Shown here: in pieces, positions 31,143 to 43,074 of the stretch
Layout of the letters: every line of letters begins with the position of its first letter
How positions within the stretch are numbered: the stretch's first letter is position 1
Origin: Choristoneura fumiferana
Lineage: Eukaryota; Arthropoda; Insecta; Lepidoptera; Tortricidae
DNA: 64,000 bases
Direction of reading: 5' to 3'
NCBI RefSeq assembly: GCF_025370935.1
Contig: NC_133495.1
Span: 426,487 to 490,486 of the forward strand
Notes under the pieces: generated by a model
What the model was told of the DNA's origin: nothing
The model's input: the letters and a program-made list of their open reading frames with translations, nothing else
The model's database searches: none
Position numbers and translations under genes: made by a program

Positions 31143-32314
31143 TTCTGCTTATCTTGATTGGTGAAGTTCTTCTTGCCAGTGTAGTTGCCTTTGTTGCGAA
31201 AGTTATTTCGCTTCTGAAAGGTCTGTGAACCTCCTTGCTTGGCTTTATTGTCCTGTCCGGGATTTCTATTCTCTTGTCCATTATTTCTATTTCTCCTGTC
31301 TTGTTTATAAGTTGATGAGCGATCACGACTCTGTCCCTTTTCCTTTATATAGGAAGGTCTGTTAAGCCAAGTGTGAAAACCTCCTAGCGACTGTATTAGA
31401 GGCTGTAAGGCATCCCTGCTAAACAAGTACTCCGCGCTTGGTGGAATCTCACGCAATGAAGTTTTAAGGTTGATATTATTTACTTCCTTCAAAATCCTTT
31501 CTCTTCTTATTTCGATGCATTCACCTCGTCTGCCACAAATTACTTGCATCTTCCTTTCTGAACATTTGTGTAAAGGGGAGCCAGGTCCTAAGAGAGAAGT
31601 TGCTTTCTCAAGTAAAGATGCTGGGTTTAATTCACTGGGGTTCCTTGCCGCCCAATTGATGAGCTCCTGCAGCCCCCTCTCAATAGTTCCTCATGCTCCA
31701 ACTCAGCATTTGTTAGTCCGGCTAACATGTTCTCTGCAGAAGCTAAAAAATCTTTGGTAGCTTTGAAGTGAGTAAATTCCTCATTTACCTTTAAGGCTAC
31801 AAAACCTGGAGTCGCTGAAAAACCCTGTAAAATCGACTTATATTTCAAGCCTTTCCAGGCTTGTGTGTTAAAATGCTGGAGCTTGGTAACCTTCCGAAGG
31901 CGCTCCTCATTAGCAGGTGGTACCACCTTCTTGTCGTCAGAGTCCGTCTGTAACTCACCCAATGTAAAGGTACCTGTACCTGCACTGCAGGGGTTTACTA
32001 GGTACTGACAAGCCGCTGACGTACTAGGCTGCTCAACTCTATTATTAGAGGTAGGTGGGTTGCCCTGATTGTTCTGAGAAAGGCCGTCAAATATTGCGGC
32101 AACTGTGTAAGATACCCAGATATAAATTGACCTGATTGACCAAGGAATCAACTCGTGGATCCACAGGTACATAACCTCGATCGCACCTACGACGCTTATT
32201 AGGGGGAAGCGATGAGGAGCCCTCGTCGTCTTCCGAAGACGACGAAGACTCACTCTGACCATTTAAGCCACTCAAGTGGCGCCGGGATTGCGTTCTTCGC
32301 CCGAAGCAACTCAT
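31139..32314 (-). CDS. DIRS Gag-like ORF, frameshifted
   Basis: Starts MSCFGRRTQSRRHLSG at 32,314, changes frame near 32,115 (continuing VAAIFDGLSQNNQGN) and again near 31,650, and ends in an Arg/Asn/Gln-rich tail (DRRNRNNGQENRNPG) at 31,139. A basic, low-complexity tail without zinc knuckles fits DIRS Gag proteins. No enzyme motif is seen. Confidence 0.65.
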
Positions 32315-32518
32315 TCTTCTGACCGGTCACTAACGACGCTAGCAATGTCGTCCTCCCCGCCTTCTTTACTCATTCTAGTGAGAAATATCGACTCACCTGT
32401 TATCCAACAACACCTTGGTAACACTTATACACGATATCACTATCTATTCACTCTCTTTTCTATTAATTTTGATGAAAAGATTTTTTTTTGAACATGGCGT
32501 GTGAAAAAAATTATACGC

Positions 32519-32699
32519 TATGAGTGACAGATGACAGTTGCGCGCCTTTTTGGGAGCGTTTTTACAGCACGCTCTGCTGCGTGTGAGTATGACAAGCAAG
32601 AGGAAACGGTAACTTCATACAAAGGTAAAGGCGTTTTTACTCTTTAACATGGTTTTTGATAAAAAATTATAGACGCTTCTTCAATAAATGCTGTGTGTT
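32519..32699. repeat. DIRS inverted terminal repeat, 5' side of element
   Basis: Reverse complement of 27,679-27,859. Transcription of the element would start near here and run leftwards. Confidence 0.88.
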
Positions 32700-32716
32700 T
32701 TGAAAACACATATAAT

Positions 32717-33765
32717 GGTATTTTATTGACTGGCAAGGATGAAAAGACAAATGGCATCGGTTGTAACTTCCCTCAATAATCGTGGATTAGCCTATATGTG
32801 TGTAATACGCTGGGAAATAATACTTTTCTTCGTCCGATATTTTCATTTTCTTGTTCCACCGGTAGGCACTCGATAATACCGTGAATACAAAAACAATGCT
32901 TTATTCATTTCCCGCGAATATTGCTTCATGCAGTCATTTTTAATCTAGTTAGTTCTTTTTTTACTAATATATTCCCAAGGTAAGCTTCAGCTTATAAATT
33001 CTTCGTTTGATAGGTTATACGAACATAGACTGGAAAAAAGCGTTTTTTAATAATACAAATACTTGCTTTTGTATTTTAGATAATAGGTGGCATAAGTCAA
33101 TCAATCACCCCAAATATTCGGCAGTTCATACGACAGCTTTACGCTTTGAATCACAAAAAACAGAAAAAAGTAAGTACCTTCTTTTGCACACCGCAATAGA
33201 CATTAGCGGACATCGGAATTATCGGGGCTATTAATTTTTAGACACCATTGTGTACCAATAGAAATCTTTTTCCAGGTGGATGTTATTGCTAAATTAATTG
33301 GTTATGTAAACTCACATATCTTACTTACTTCTCTTATACTTTGTCCTAAAGTGGTTGATCATTCTGCTCAAATAAAATATAAGTTTCTAATAATGAATAC
33401 CTTTATTAATATCACTGGGTTAATTGCAGGCAGCTGCGATCACAAGTAGACTGCACTTGAGTGAGAGTAAATTAAGTCCCGGGTGATATTAATTGTAAGT
33501 GAATTATGAAAGTTTAAAACACAACATATAGCTTTTGCTGATTATACCACAAAATCTTTTTGACCTATTGATATCAAAATTATTTGGATAGGCAGATGGT
33601 AGATGCACTCTATATTAATGATTTAATTTTCTCTAATGCCAAGTAAGACAGTAAAGAGAACAACTATTTAACTAAATGCTTTCATCCACTCAAAGGTTGA
33701 CTTGGTAGAGATCCCTTAAGATAAGTTCGCCTTTGTACATATATCTCAATGTTTGTCAATTGTTT
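32717..33765. other. Flank of copy 1 up to the assembly gap
   Basis: The first about 125 bp match the right flank of copy 2 (from 53,748) with rising divergence; after about 32,840 no similarity to 53.9-55 kb is seen. The remainder is AT-rich with no gene or transposon I can name. Confidence 0.5.
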
Positions 33766-33865
33766 NNNNNNNNNNNNNNNNNNNNNNNNNNNNNNNNNNN
33801 NNNNNNNNNNNNNNNNNNNNNNNNNNNNNNNNNNNNNNNNNNNNNNNNNNNNNNNNNNNNNNNNN
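33766..33865. other. 100-N assembly gap
   Basis: Exactly 100 N, the usual placeholder for a gap of unknown size. It removes most of the 5' LTR of the gypsy element and its left flank. Confidence 0.99.
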
Positions 33866-33922
33866 AAGGTGGAAATAACAGTGGCGACGGTAAAAAATAA
33901 ATAAGTTATACGCGTTGTAATA

Positions 33923-35206
33923 ATGGCCAAATTTCGGTTGGAGCGCTAGCAACGTTCGATCATGAAGTGCACGAGTGGTCAATTTACAAGGATCGATTGC
34001 AACATTGGTTTCTAGCCAACGACTTCACAGAGGAAGGAGACAAGGCGGTGTTAAGCGGCGCGCCCATGTTGCTAAGTAGTTTAGCAGAATCTACCTACAG
34101 ATTAGTGCGCGACTTAGCACTGCCGGAATCACTGGGAAAAGTATCCTATTCAGACGTACTGAAGTTACTCGACGAACATTTTCAATCCAAAAGTGTGGGT
34201 TGCGGAACGAAATACATTCCACAATGCGACTCAAAGCACAAATGAAACAATGGCAGAGTGGGCAGCGCGCATACGCGGCTGGCTGCGCATTGTGAATTTA
34301 GCGCGAGCATGTTCGGCGAGCTCCTGCGCGATCGTTTTGTGCTCGGAATGGTACACGGACGAACGTGATAAACTTTTTACAATGAACATGACAGAGCTCA
34401 CAATAAACATGGCACTAGAAACCGCTGAAAATATGCGGAGCGCGCGATGGGTTCTCGCCAAGCAGCAGCAGCAGCAGCGAACGCGACGGAGGCGACGCAC
34501 GGCCCGCTCCAGGTGCTCCAGCTGGCGGGGGGCCGGCGCGCGGCGCGGCGGCGCCCAGCAGCGCGCGCGCCCGGCGCCGGCGGATGAACGCGCGCCCGCT
34601 CCCTGCGCGGTGTGCGGCTACGCGGGCCACCAGCAGGACGCGTGCCGGTTTAAGCATCACGTATGCAAGCGGTGCCGGGTGAAGGGGCATCTGAAGAGGA
34701 TGTGTCCGAAACGTGTGACTCGCCAATATTACGTCGAGTGTGGCACGGATGATGATGAGGACGTGGACGGTAAGCTTATTGTCTGTAATATTCGAACAAT
34801 CGAGGGCGAGCCCATGAAGGAATCTGTCGTAATTAATCAAAATATCCTAAATTTTGAAATAGACACTGGTTCCGCAGTAACCATTATTCCAGAAACTAGC
34901 TATAGATCATTATTTTCTAACTACAAACTCGAAACAAGTAAATTAATTCTACAGAGTTATAATGGTGGACACATCGACACACTGGGTACGTTAAAATTAC
35001 CATTTTCTTATAGGAAGGTGACACATGTTATTACTGTGTATGTGGTGAAGGGTCAAGGTCCATTACTATTAGGCAGAGACTTTGTGTCAAAATTTAGACT
35101 ACAGCTGTGCGCAGTTAATTATTGCGAGGCAGACTTACGCGATATTACATTAAAATATCCGAAATTATTTTCCAATGACTTAGGCTGTTTCAAAATTCCA
35201 CAGTAG
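33923..35206 (+). CDS. Gypsy Gag and protease, frameshifted
   Basis: Gag begins near ATG 33,923 (early frameshift), reads HEWSIYKDRLQHWFLAND, shifts frame again near 34,230, then has an Arg/Gln-rich stretch and two CCHC zinc knuckles (CAVCGYAGHQQDAC and CKRCRVKGHLKRMC). The aspartic protease follows (FEIDTGSAVTIIPE; LLLGRDFVSKF). The stretch 34,490-34,640 is strikingly GC-rich. Confidence 0.85.
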
Positions 35207-36400
35207 ATTTAAAAGTAAAAGACGGTACGAATCCTGTATTTTGCAGGGCACGTCCATTACCATTTTCGTTGCGCCAGCAGGTAGAAAAAGAAATAAATAG
35301 GCTAGTTCAATTAGGTATTTTAGTGCCTGTGCAGTATTCAGAATATGCTAGTCCAATCGTCCCCGTTCTTAAGCAAGATAAATCACTGCGTTTATGCGCC
35401 GACTATTCAGTTTCATTAAACAAACATTTACTTGTTGAAAATACCTCTTCCTCGAATAGACGAACTTTTTGCTAAGCTGAGCGCGGACAGCAATTTTCTA
35501 AACTTGATTTGTCGCGTGCATACAACAAATAAGGTTGTCCGACGATTCGCAGTTATTGACAACAATAAACAACATAAAGGCCTTTATAAATACACTAGAC
35601 TTGTATTTGGTTTAGCAAGTGCACCGGCTATTTTTCAGAGAACTATGGAGACGTTACTAGCAGGTCTAGACGGAGTTCTAGTTTATCTGGACGATATCTT
35701 AGTGACTGGAAAAAATAAAAGCGAACACATAGCAAAACTTCACGAAGTATTTAGCCGCCTGGAACAAGCTGGGCTAGTATTGCAAAAGAAAAATGTTCCT
35801 TTTTCCAAGATTCGGTGTCATACTTAGGGTTTATTGTTGACAAACAAGGAATTCATAAATCGCCCGATAAGGTAAAAGCTATTTTAGAAGCAAAAGTCCA
35901 AGTAACGTTACAGAATTAAAATCATTTTTGGGTCTAGTAAATTATTATAGGAACTTTGTAAAGAATGCTTCATCAATACTAAGTCCTTTACATGACTTAT
36001 TGCAGAAAATTGCCCATGGGTATGGGGCAATGAACACGACGCTGCAGTTTCGGCGATAAAACGGGAGCTAGCATCGGAAAAAAATTAGCACATTTTAATC
36101 CCGATAGCAAACTAATCTTGACCGTAGACGCGTCACCGTGCGGCCTGGGCGCGATTTTGTCAACGATTGTAGGGGGCGTGGAAAAACCCATATCGTATGC
36201 GTCGCGTTCATTGTCTGTAGCCGAAAGCGGTATAGCCAAATCCAAAAAGAAGCAACAGCAATAATTTTTGGAATACGCAAGTATCATCAATACTTGTATG
36301 GGCGAGACGTTCCGTTTATTCTAAGGACAGACCATAAACCACTTTTGTCCATTTTTAATCCAAACAAGGGGTACCGGAAGTTTCCGTAACCGTCTGCAGC
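35207..36400 (+). CDS. Gypsy reverse transcriptase and RNase H, broken
   Basis: 35,269-35,475 reads EINRLVQLGILVPVQYSEYA and RLCADYSVSLN. 35,432-35,827 in another frame reads FGLASAPAIFQRTME and VLVYLDDILVTGK (YLDD). RNase H follows in pieces (LTVDASPCGLGAIL at about 36,117; RTDHKPLLSIFNPNKG at 36,320). Several indels. Confidence 0.85.
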
Positions 36401-36699
36401 GTTACGCAATATTTTTATCCGCTTATAATTACTGTATAGAATACGTTAGCAGCTCCCGTAACACAGCTGATTACTTAAGCCGGGGTCACTCGGAGAACCG
36501 GTTTCGCAGTCGGACGACACGGCGGCGGACGGGGCAGCTTACGTAATTTTATTTGTGAGGGTGAGCGATTCTTATCACTTGCAGAATAAAAGCGGGGTAC
36601 ATGCACGGATGAGGTGCTTTCAAAGGTGAAACTGTTTATTTACAAGGCTGGCCCACCAAAGTAGTTGAATTAGCTTTAAACCATATTTTGAAATCCGCC

Positions 36700-37722
36700 A
36701 CGAGCTAGCCGTAGAGGACGACCTACTTATGAGGGGCCATAAAGTATTATTCCGTGCTCCCTGCGCAAAACAGTTATTCAAGAACTACATAAAGGTCATT
36801 TAGGGTCTCAGAAAATGAAATGTCAAGCCCGTGATAGGATTTGGTGGGCCGGGCTATCAGCTGACATCGAGCATTGCGTGGCCACTTGCGGCGTGTGCAG
36901 CGCGCTGCGCCGCGCACCCGCCCGCTCCCGCTCACGCCCTGGCCCTTCCCGCCGCACAGCTGGCATCGCGTGCACATTGATTTAGCGGGACCGATCGATG
37001 GTAAAACATTTTTAGTGGTAGTTGATGCGTACTCTAAGTGGGTCGAGTGTTTCGATGTGTCCAACGGTTACAATACTCGGATAATTGTTGAAAAGTTATG
37101 CGAGGTGATGTCGAGATTTGGGGTATTTCACACAATTTGTTCGGATAACGGTACTTACTTTGTGTCCAAGGAGTTTAACGATTTTTGTTCGTAATGGAAT
37201 AAAACACATAACCTCCCCCATTTATAACCCGTCCAGTAATGGTCAATGCGAGATTTATGTAAAGTAATTAAGCGAGCCATTAAAGGAATTATACTATCGC
37301 GAGTAAAGGCTAAGGATTTTAATATAAAAATTACAAGAATTTTTATTCCATTACAGAAACTCAGAAACAGTACTACAGACAGATCCCCTTCAGAATTACT
37401 ATTTGGGCGTAAACTAAGAAGCAGATTGGATCTCATTGTTCCACATAGTTCCATCTCATCCGATGCTACACTCGATGCTCTAGTAAAACAAAAACAGTTC
37501 GCACAAAGTGAACACTATCGCGGCAATCGGAAAGTTAATTTCAGTGTGGGTGAAATAGTATTAGTGCGAATATCTGACAATTTAAAAAAACAATGGATCA
37601 AGGGAACGATAACAAAGAAGTTGGGTACATCGGTGTACATTATATACAAAAACGACTTGAACCGAAACATAAAAAAACATGCGAATCAAATCTTAAATAT
37701 AATGGGGAAGAGGAGGGAATGA
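36700..37722 (+). CDS. Gypsy integrase, broken
   Basis: 36,874-37,194 reads HRVHIDLAGPIDGKTFLVVV and FHTICSDNGTYFVSKEF, holding the first two catalytic Asp residues. The C-terminal part, in another frame (37,246-37,722), reads SPSELLFGRKLRSRLD and FSVGEIVLVRISD. A zinc-binding N-terminus is only partly readable. Confidence 0.8.
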
Positions 37723-38123
37723 GAACGGCGGGGAGACATCTTATGCACCGGCAGCGTCACAAAGGCCAGCGAGCTTCAATTGATGCCTCCAGTAATACTG
37801 CTCACCCTACGCCGCCCAGCGCCGTTTCGGCGCTGCAGCCAGCGAGCGCGGCACGAGCGTCGAGCAGCCGTTGGCGCGTCTGACGGGAGCGACGCGGACG
37901 CCGAGGGTGGCTCGAGTGCGAGCCGGGCCCGACGACCACTCTGCGCAGTCACCGGCCCCTGCGGCCGCGCGCCAGAGGCCCCAGCATCCGAACCGTCGGC
38001 TCCGCACAGCCAGTGATTGCCGCGAAACGTTCTCGCAATAAGTAGACTATCGCAATTCTTTTAGTTCTAAGTAGTTCTAAGTGAGTTAAGTGGTGTTAAT
38101 TGTAAGAAATAAAGGTGGAGGGA

Positions 38124-38255
38124 TGTTAGTTGGGTAGTTTTAGTATAAACGCGGCTGCGCCCCGCGTCGAGTGAGTCGCAATATACGTTGTCAATAAGAG
38201 TGGTTCGATTTCTATTATTTGTCTCCTCGGTGACTCCCAAAGGTGGAAAATAACA
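38124..38255 (+). repeat. Gypsy 3' LTR (132 bp)
   Basis: Starts TGTTAGTTGGG after purine tract AAAGGTGGAGGGA and ends GGTGGAAAATAACA. The last bases match the 5' LTR remnant at 33,866-33,880 except one A. The next base onward (GATGTATAACC) is TRPA intron. Confidence 0.8.
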
Positions 38256-38807
38256 GATGTATAACCCCGAAGATGAGGTTGAAGAGTTCTGACCTCTCTC
38301 CGGGCCTGTTGGTCGAGGTGATCGAAGGAACTAGACGCGTCCGCGCCGGCCTCGAGCGCGAGACACACTCCCGCAGCCAATTGAGTTCCACCGCTGTTTG
38401 AGCACGGAGTAGCCTCTGTTGTCCACCACTTGCACTCGCAGGGAGGACTCTGCGTCGCCACAGTTGTAGTACAGGAGCACCTGGGTATTGGGAATGGCTG
38501 GATTACCCACGGATTATCAAGTACACGTGTAGCTATTTATTTTAGGTACATTCAAAGAAGCAAATCGCGTACCTTTATGCTACTGATATCAAAGGATATT
38601 CCATACAATCTGCCAATGAAATCATAGCTAAATTCAGTTTCCTCGACTGTACATAAATCACGTGAATGAATTAATGTACAGAAGAAGAAATTGATATAAA
38701 AGATATCCAAATAAACTCTGGACGATTGACAGGACACGTCGATCGAGTCAAGCCGATCAACGTCTTTATCGCTAATTGTATAGAGGTAAAGCTTTCTTTA
38801 ATCGGTT

Positions 38808-38919
38808 GCAGTGACTACTGATACCCGCGCTGTTGATGCAGCCGATATGCTGGCGTTAAGCAAAAGCTACCATCCACACTCCGCAGGAGAACGGCGTTGT
38901 CAAGTGGTGTGTTAGATCG
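38808..38919 (-). pseudogene. Relic ankyrin exon, copy 2
   Basis: Same relic as 16,090-16,197, with small indels (an extra ACT near the start). It shows the exon duplication happened before the two copies separated. Confidence 0.7.
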
Positions 38920-40115
38920 ATTACATTGATCGGGCTTTAGGTTTAAGTAGTGTCCAAATGTGTAGATCTATCAACCCTACTTTACCCTACTTAATCTGGG
39001 GCTAATGACTATGCTAAGACTAGACCGTGGAGCCGGCCCTTGATCTGACTGAACACAAAAGAAAGTACTTAAAGTAAAGAGTTTGAATAATTACCTCCAG
39101 CAATTCCTCTATCTTGTTCCTCAAACAGAGATGCAGTGGAGTGTAGCCCACGCTGTTGATGCAGGCCACGCTCGCGCCAGCGTTTAGCAACAACTTCACC
39201 GCCTCCACACTCCCCAGGAGAACGGCGGTGTGGAGTGGCGTGTTGAGTTGGTCGAAGCCGTCGCCGCGCATGGTGTTGAAGGACCCACCTGCTTCTAGGA
39301 GTATTTGGATCATCTCTGCTAGCCTGGAAAAAATCTTTATTAAGTACCTCACGGCAGTACCCTGACGTGGCTTTGTAAAGCTCGATTTCTCTGGGTGCCT
39401 ATATTTTTTACTTGATATCAGTGATGACAAATATAGCATAGGTTGAACGTGTCACAGGTTGTGTATAAAATACACTCAAGACGGCAGCGGCTCTCGAGCG
39501 GGTCGGGTCGGGATTGCGGCGGGACTATTTACGTGGCTGTATATCACCTCAGGGATGTTACAGAGCTCCGATTCTGTTTCCGTTAAGTCGGAACATCCGT
39601 TTGGTTTTACACATCGGTTTCGGTTCCGGTTCCGTTATTTCTGAAACGAAAGTTACATTGGATGTCAATGCTTAGCGCGGCGGCCGAACTTGAACGGCGT
39701 ACATTAAAAACAAACATGTTTATACCAGTCATTCGCTCATCGCCTCGCTTGCCACGTGCTACACTAACACCTCGTCCACTTATCACTCAGGCTCCGGTTC
39801 TGGTTCCGGTTCCGTTTTCGGTTCCGATTCCGTTTCTTGTTCCGATAAACTAGATTGAAAACATCTGGTTCCGTTTTCGGTTCCGATAAAACCACATCCG
39901 TTACACGTTACATCCCTGCTGTATAAGAACAAAACAACGTCACCCGCCCCACGCCCGCCGTCGGTGTGATATTGTTCATATAAAACTACAAAATACGCCA
40001 CTCGCAATCTCGACTCGCTCTCAACTCAACCCGTTGCCGTCCTGTATGTTTTCCGATCAAAGTCTATTCGCCGAGTTATTAATCCCGACCCGACTCGCTG
40101 CCATTCCCATTATTT

Positions 40116-40519
40116 AGGCACTTGTCTCACCGCCAGCGAGGAAACGATTGGCTATCGACGATTTTCTCGCTCAAGAAACGAACAAAAGATATAAGATCCT
40201 GTGTGAGTAAAAGAGACACATATATTAATAGTTGATCGCTGGCTGTTCACACTGCATGTCGGCGAGAACTCTTACATCTTTTGTCGCAGCGACAAGAGCT
40301 ATAAAACTCGCTGAGCTATAGATTCTCGCTCAGCGATGTCAGCTTGGCGGCGCCCGCACGAGCGAGTCGAGTGGAGCGAGTAATCGCCCGTCGCACGCGA
40401 ACACTCGCTTACAGCCGAGCTACAAAACTACACTCGCTTCTCGCTGCTCGCCCACTCGTTTCTAGTTACTCGCTCTACTCGCTTCTCGCTCATCGTCGCC
40501 GGTGGGACAAGTGCCTTCA
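40116..40519. mobile_element. MITE with AGGCACTTGTC termini, copy 2
   Basis: Counterpart of 17,417-17,819, same termini, with a small deletion near 40,350 (GGCGGCGCCCGC instead of GGCGGCCGCCCCGC). Confidence 0.75.
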
Positions 40520-43074
40520 GCGGGATAGAACAGTTTCTAGGTTATCTAATTTTGAAAATGTCATCAAATCCTACAGCCCATTCATAACAAAGTGTGACCA
40601 TGAAAATTGAGGCGGTAGTAATGCTCGAATTATGATCCTCGGTGTGTTTTGTTGCGCTTGACTCACTGGTCTCTCTGAACGTGGTGGTCGTAGTAGAACG
40701 CGGAGCCGGCGACGTCGAGCGCGTGCGGCGCGTGTTGCCGCCGCCGTCGGGTGAAGCGCCGTGCGCCAGCAGTGCGCGCGCGCAGGCCACGTGCCCGCGC
40801 GCCGACGCTGAGTGCAGGGCCGTCCATACTGGCTTCGCGTTCGCTGGCTACCAACATACAATACAGTAGAATACAATACAAGTGCTCTTTATTGCACAGT
40901 CAAGGAAAGTAAACGTCATAGTGACATCGCATTAACAAGATAAGATCGTAATGACTTTTGCTTTGAAAAGGTTCCGTGGTGGGTCAGGAATTAAAGTCTT
41001 TGACCGTACAACACTAATAGTAAGCGATACAGAAAACAGCTACTTAGAAAATTACAAGGTAAGCAATAGGCGGCCTTAAGGCTTAAGAGCGATCTCTTCC
41101 AGGCAACATTTTTTACAGAAAGAAGTAAGGGCTACAGAAAGATTACAGTAGGTGCTGCGTCAGCAGTAGACACTAACATAACACTGACATACACATCATA
41201 GTACTGACTATAGGTACAGCTCCAAAGTTCATCCTCAGTGCAACACAACCGATTATCATGCTACCAACAACACAAACACATGTAACATCTGGTACCCTCT
41301 TTCCCTGTAATGTTAGGGAACTAACCCAAGTGGGCAGCATGTTGAACCGGAACCGCTCGTCCGCGCTGTCGTCGTCTCCGGAGGGGATGTACTGCATCTG
41401 CGCTTCAGCCTCGAACCAGCACATCGTGTACAGCGCGTTGGGGTCGAAGCCTGCGCTCAGCAGCCTGGAATGTACACATATTACATATATAAATTAAAAT
41501 ATAGATGCATTTATAAAGTTAAAATGCTGATGTTCTAAATATAATACAGTATTTGACAACTCCTGATTTTGCCATATCTTAATATTATTATGAAAATATA
41601 GATATACAGATAGTGTTTAGCGAAGAGAAAATTTAAATCGTTTGAAAATTGGATAAATAGTGATTTTTTTAAGCAGCAAGTATGGCGAGTATCGAGACGT
41701 ATTTTGTAACAGAAAACTTACACTAAGGGTACTGACTGTTTTTGTGTGACGGAATAAAGTTTAAAATTTTAAACTACCTTTCCACTTCCTCAACATGATT
41801 CCACTTGACAGCAATCAGCAACTTCGCTTCTGGGTGCTGGTAACTGAAATTTATATAAGTTCATTTATAAAACTGCACTTTTTATCAAATAGTAAGTAGT
41901 GTTTGATAAAAGGTGATGAGTATTCTGTTCTAATCTAACAACTGGGGAGCTTTGTACAGAGCTGGGGAGGGGTCGACAAAAACAGTCCCAAGCCGAAACC
42001 AAGCCCTTTACACTAAAAAGCGTTTTAACTTGTCCTTTATTATTATGCAGAGGAGTGGGTATATATTCTTGCTCGTAGCTATGTTCCCTGAACACCTCAA
42101 TCTGACTAGGTTAGCTGGTTATCAAGCGAAGGCTAGATTTCGATTTAGCCGAGAAATCTAATTTCGGCCACAGTTTCGCTTTCGGGCAATTGTTACCCGG
42201 AACGAACTTCGGCTTGGCCAAAAGGCTGTATTTGTAAATTGTCTTGCGTTATTCCGGTAAGTAAATGTGATTGTCAGTTGGGAGGTCGGGTCTGTGTCCA
42301 GCAGTGGACAAGGTGTGGATTAAACTATTGAAAACCTAAGTACAGTCAAGGACTTTAATTCATGAGCCATCATTGAACCTTTTCACAATAATCGTTACAT
42401 TATTAACAATGAAAATCGTAATGACTTTTCAACTGAAAAGGTTCCATGGTGGCTCTTGAATTGAAATCCTTGACCTTAACTTGTTCAGAATCGAGAACAG
42501 GATCGATTAGGTATACCTACTTATAACCAGATTATTTATTATACCCCTCTTTTACTATGGCTAGTTTTGCGAAGCGTACGACTGGCTCAAGAAGAAGTAC
42601 TGACTTAGCAAAACATAGGAATAGTACATTGTGTCTTAAGGGCGGTAAATAAGCTTTAATGAGTTGATGTTCGTAATTCTAGTACCGCCCGTGCGACATA
42701 CAATGTTTTACATCACATTTGCGAGTAAAATTTTATATTTCTAAAAGAAGGAATATAATTCTTCCAAATATTGGCAATACTACCTTAGGCTGCGCTCTTG
42801 GTAGTGCCGCCCTCCCCCTTCCTCAGCATGTGCCTGAGCCGCGCGTGCATGTGGTCCTGCTGCTACGCCATGCGTAGCGCCATCAGTACGGGCACTGACT
42901 CATTTACCGACCTTGGGCTTCATGACAAGAAAATTTGTACGCGCAATGACTCATTTACCGACCACGGGTTTCATGACAAGCACATTAAGGTCGAGGGTTT
43001 TATTTGGGGGGTTGCAACCAAGGTAGCCTGCATGTTTTGACGCTGTTTACGAGCAAGTGTGATGAAAAATACTT

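Larger units (their letters stand above)
27630..32716 (-). mobile_element. DIRS-type tyrosine-recombinase retrotransposon
   Basis: About 5.09 kb, coding strand minus: Gag-like, reverse transcriptase, RNase H and tyrosine recombinase in that order. It has inverted terminal repeats (27,679-27,859 and 32,519-32,699) and an internal complementary region at 27,892-27,988, the defining structure of DIRS elements. Copy 2 has the uninterrupted site (ATTTAAAATAATGGTATTTT near 53,740). Both junctions show ATAAT and no clear target duplication, as expected for recombinase-mediated insertion of a circle. Frames are broken in gag and RT, so the copy is probably inactive or carries assembly errors. Confidence 0.92.
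15531..32840. repeat. Large duplicated segment, copy 1
   Basis: Collinear with 38,256-53,890 in the same orientation. It carries TRPA exons, relic exon, MITEs and flanks in the same order. Copy 1-specific insertions: LINE end, 18.8-20.5 kb block, 22.5-23.0 kb block, hairpin MITE at 25.2 kb, 25.6-26.1 kb block, DIRS element. Similarity fades at about 32,840. Confidence 0.9.
33866..38255 (+). mobile_element. Ty3/gypsy LTR retrotransposon, 5' LTR truncated by the gap, degraded
   Basis: 15 bp of 5' LTR (to AACA at 33,880) is followed by a primer-binding-like TGGCGACGG. Gag, protease, RT, RNase H and integrase follow in the gypsy order, then a purine-rich tract and a 3' LTR at 38,124-38,255. Short LTR and domain text suggest a mag-like (K02A2.6-like) lineage; that assignment is tentative. 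Many frameshifts. It is inserted in the TRPA intron of copy 2, 37 bp past the donor. Confidence 0.85.

Noticed and set aside
34231..34840. Minus-strand frames over the gypsy gag region
   Set aside because: Antisense of Gag zinc knuckles and protease, which are clear on the plus strand.
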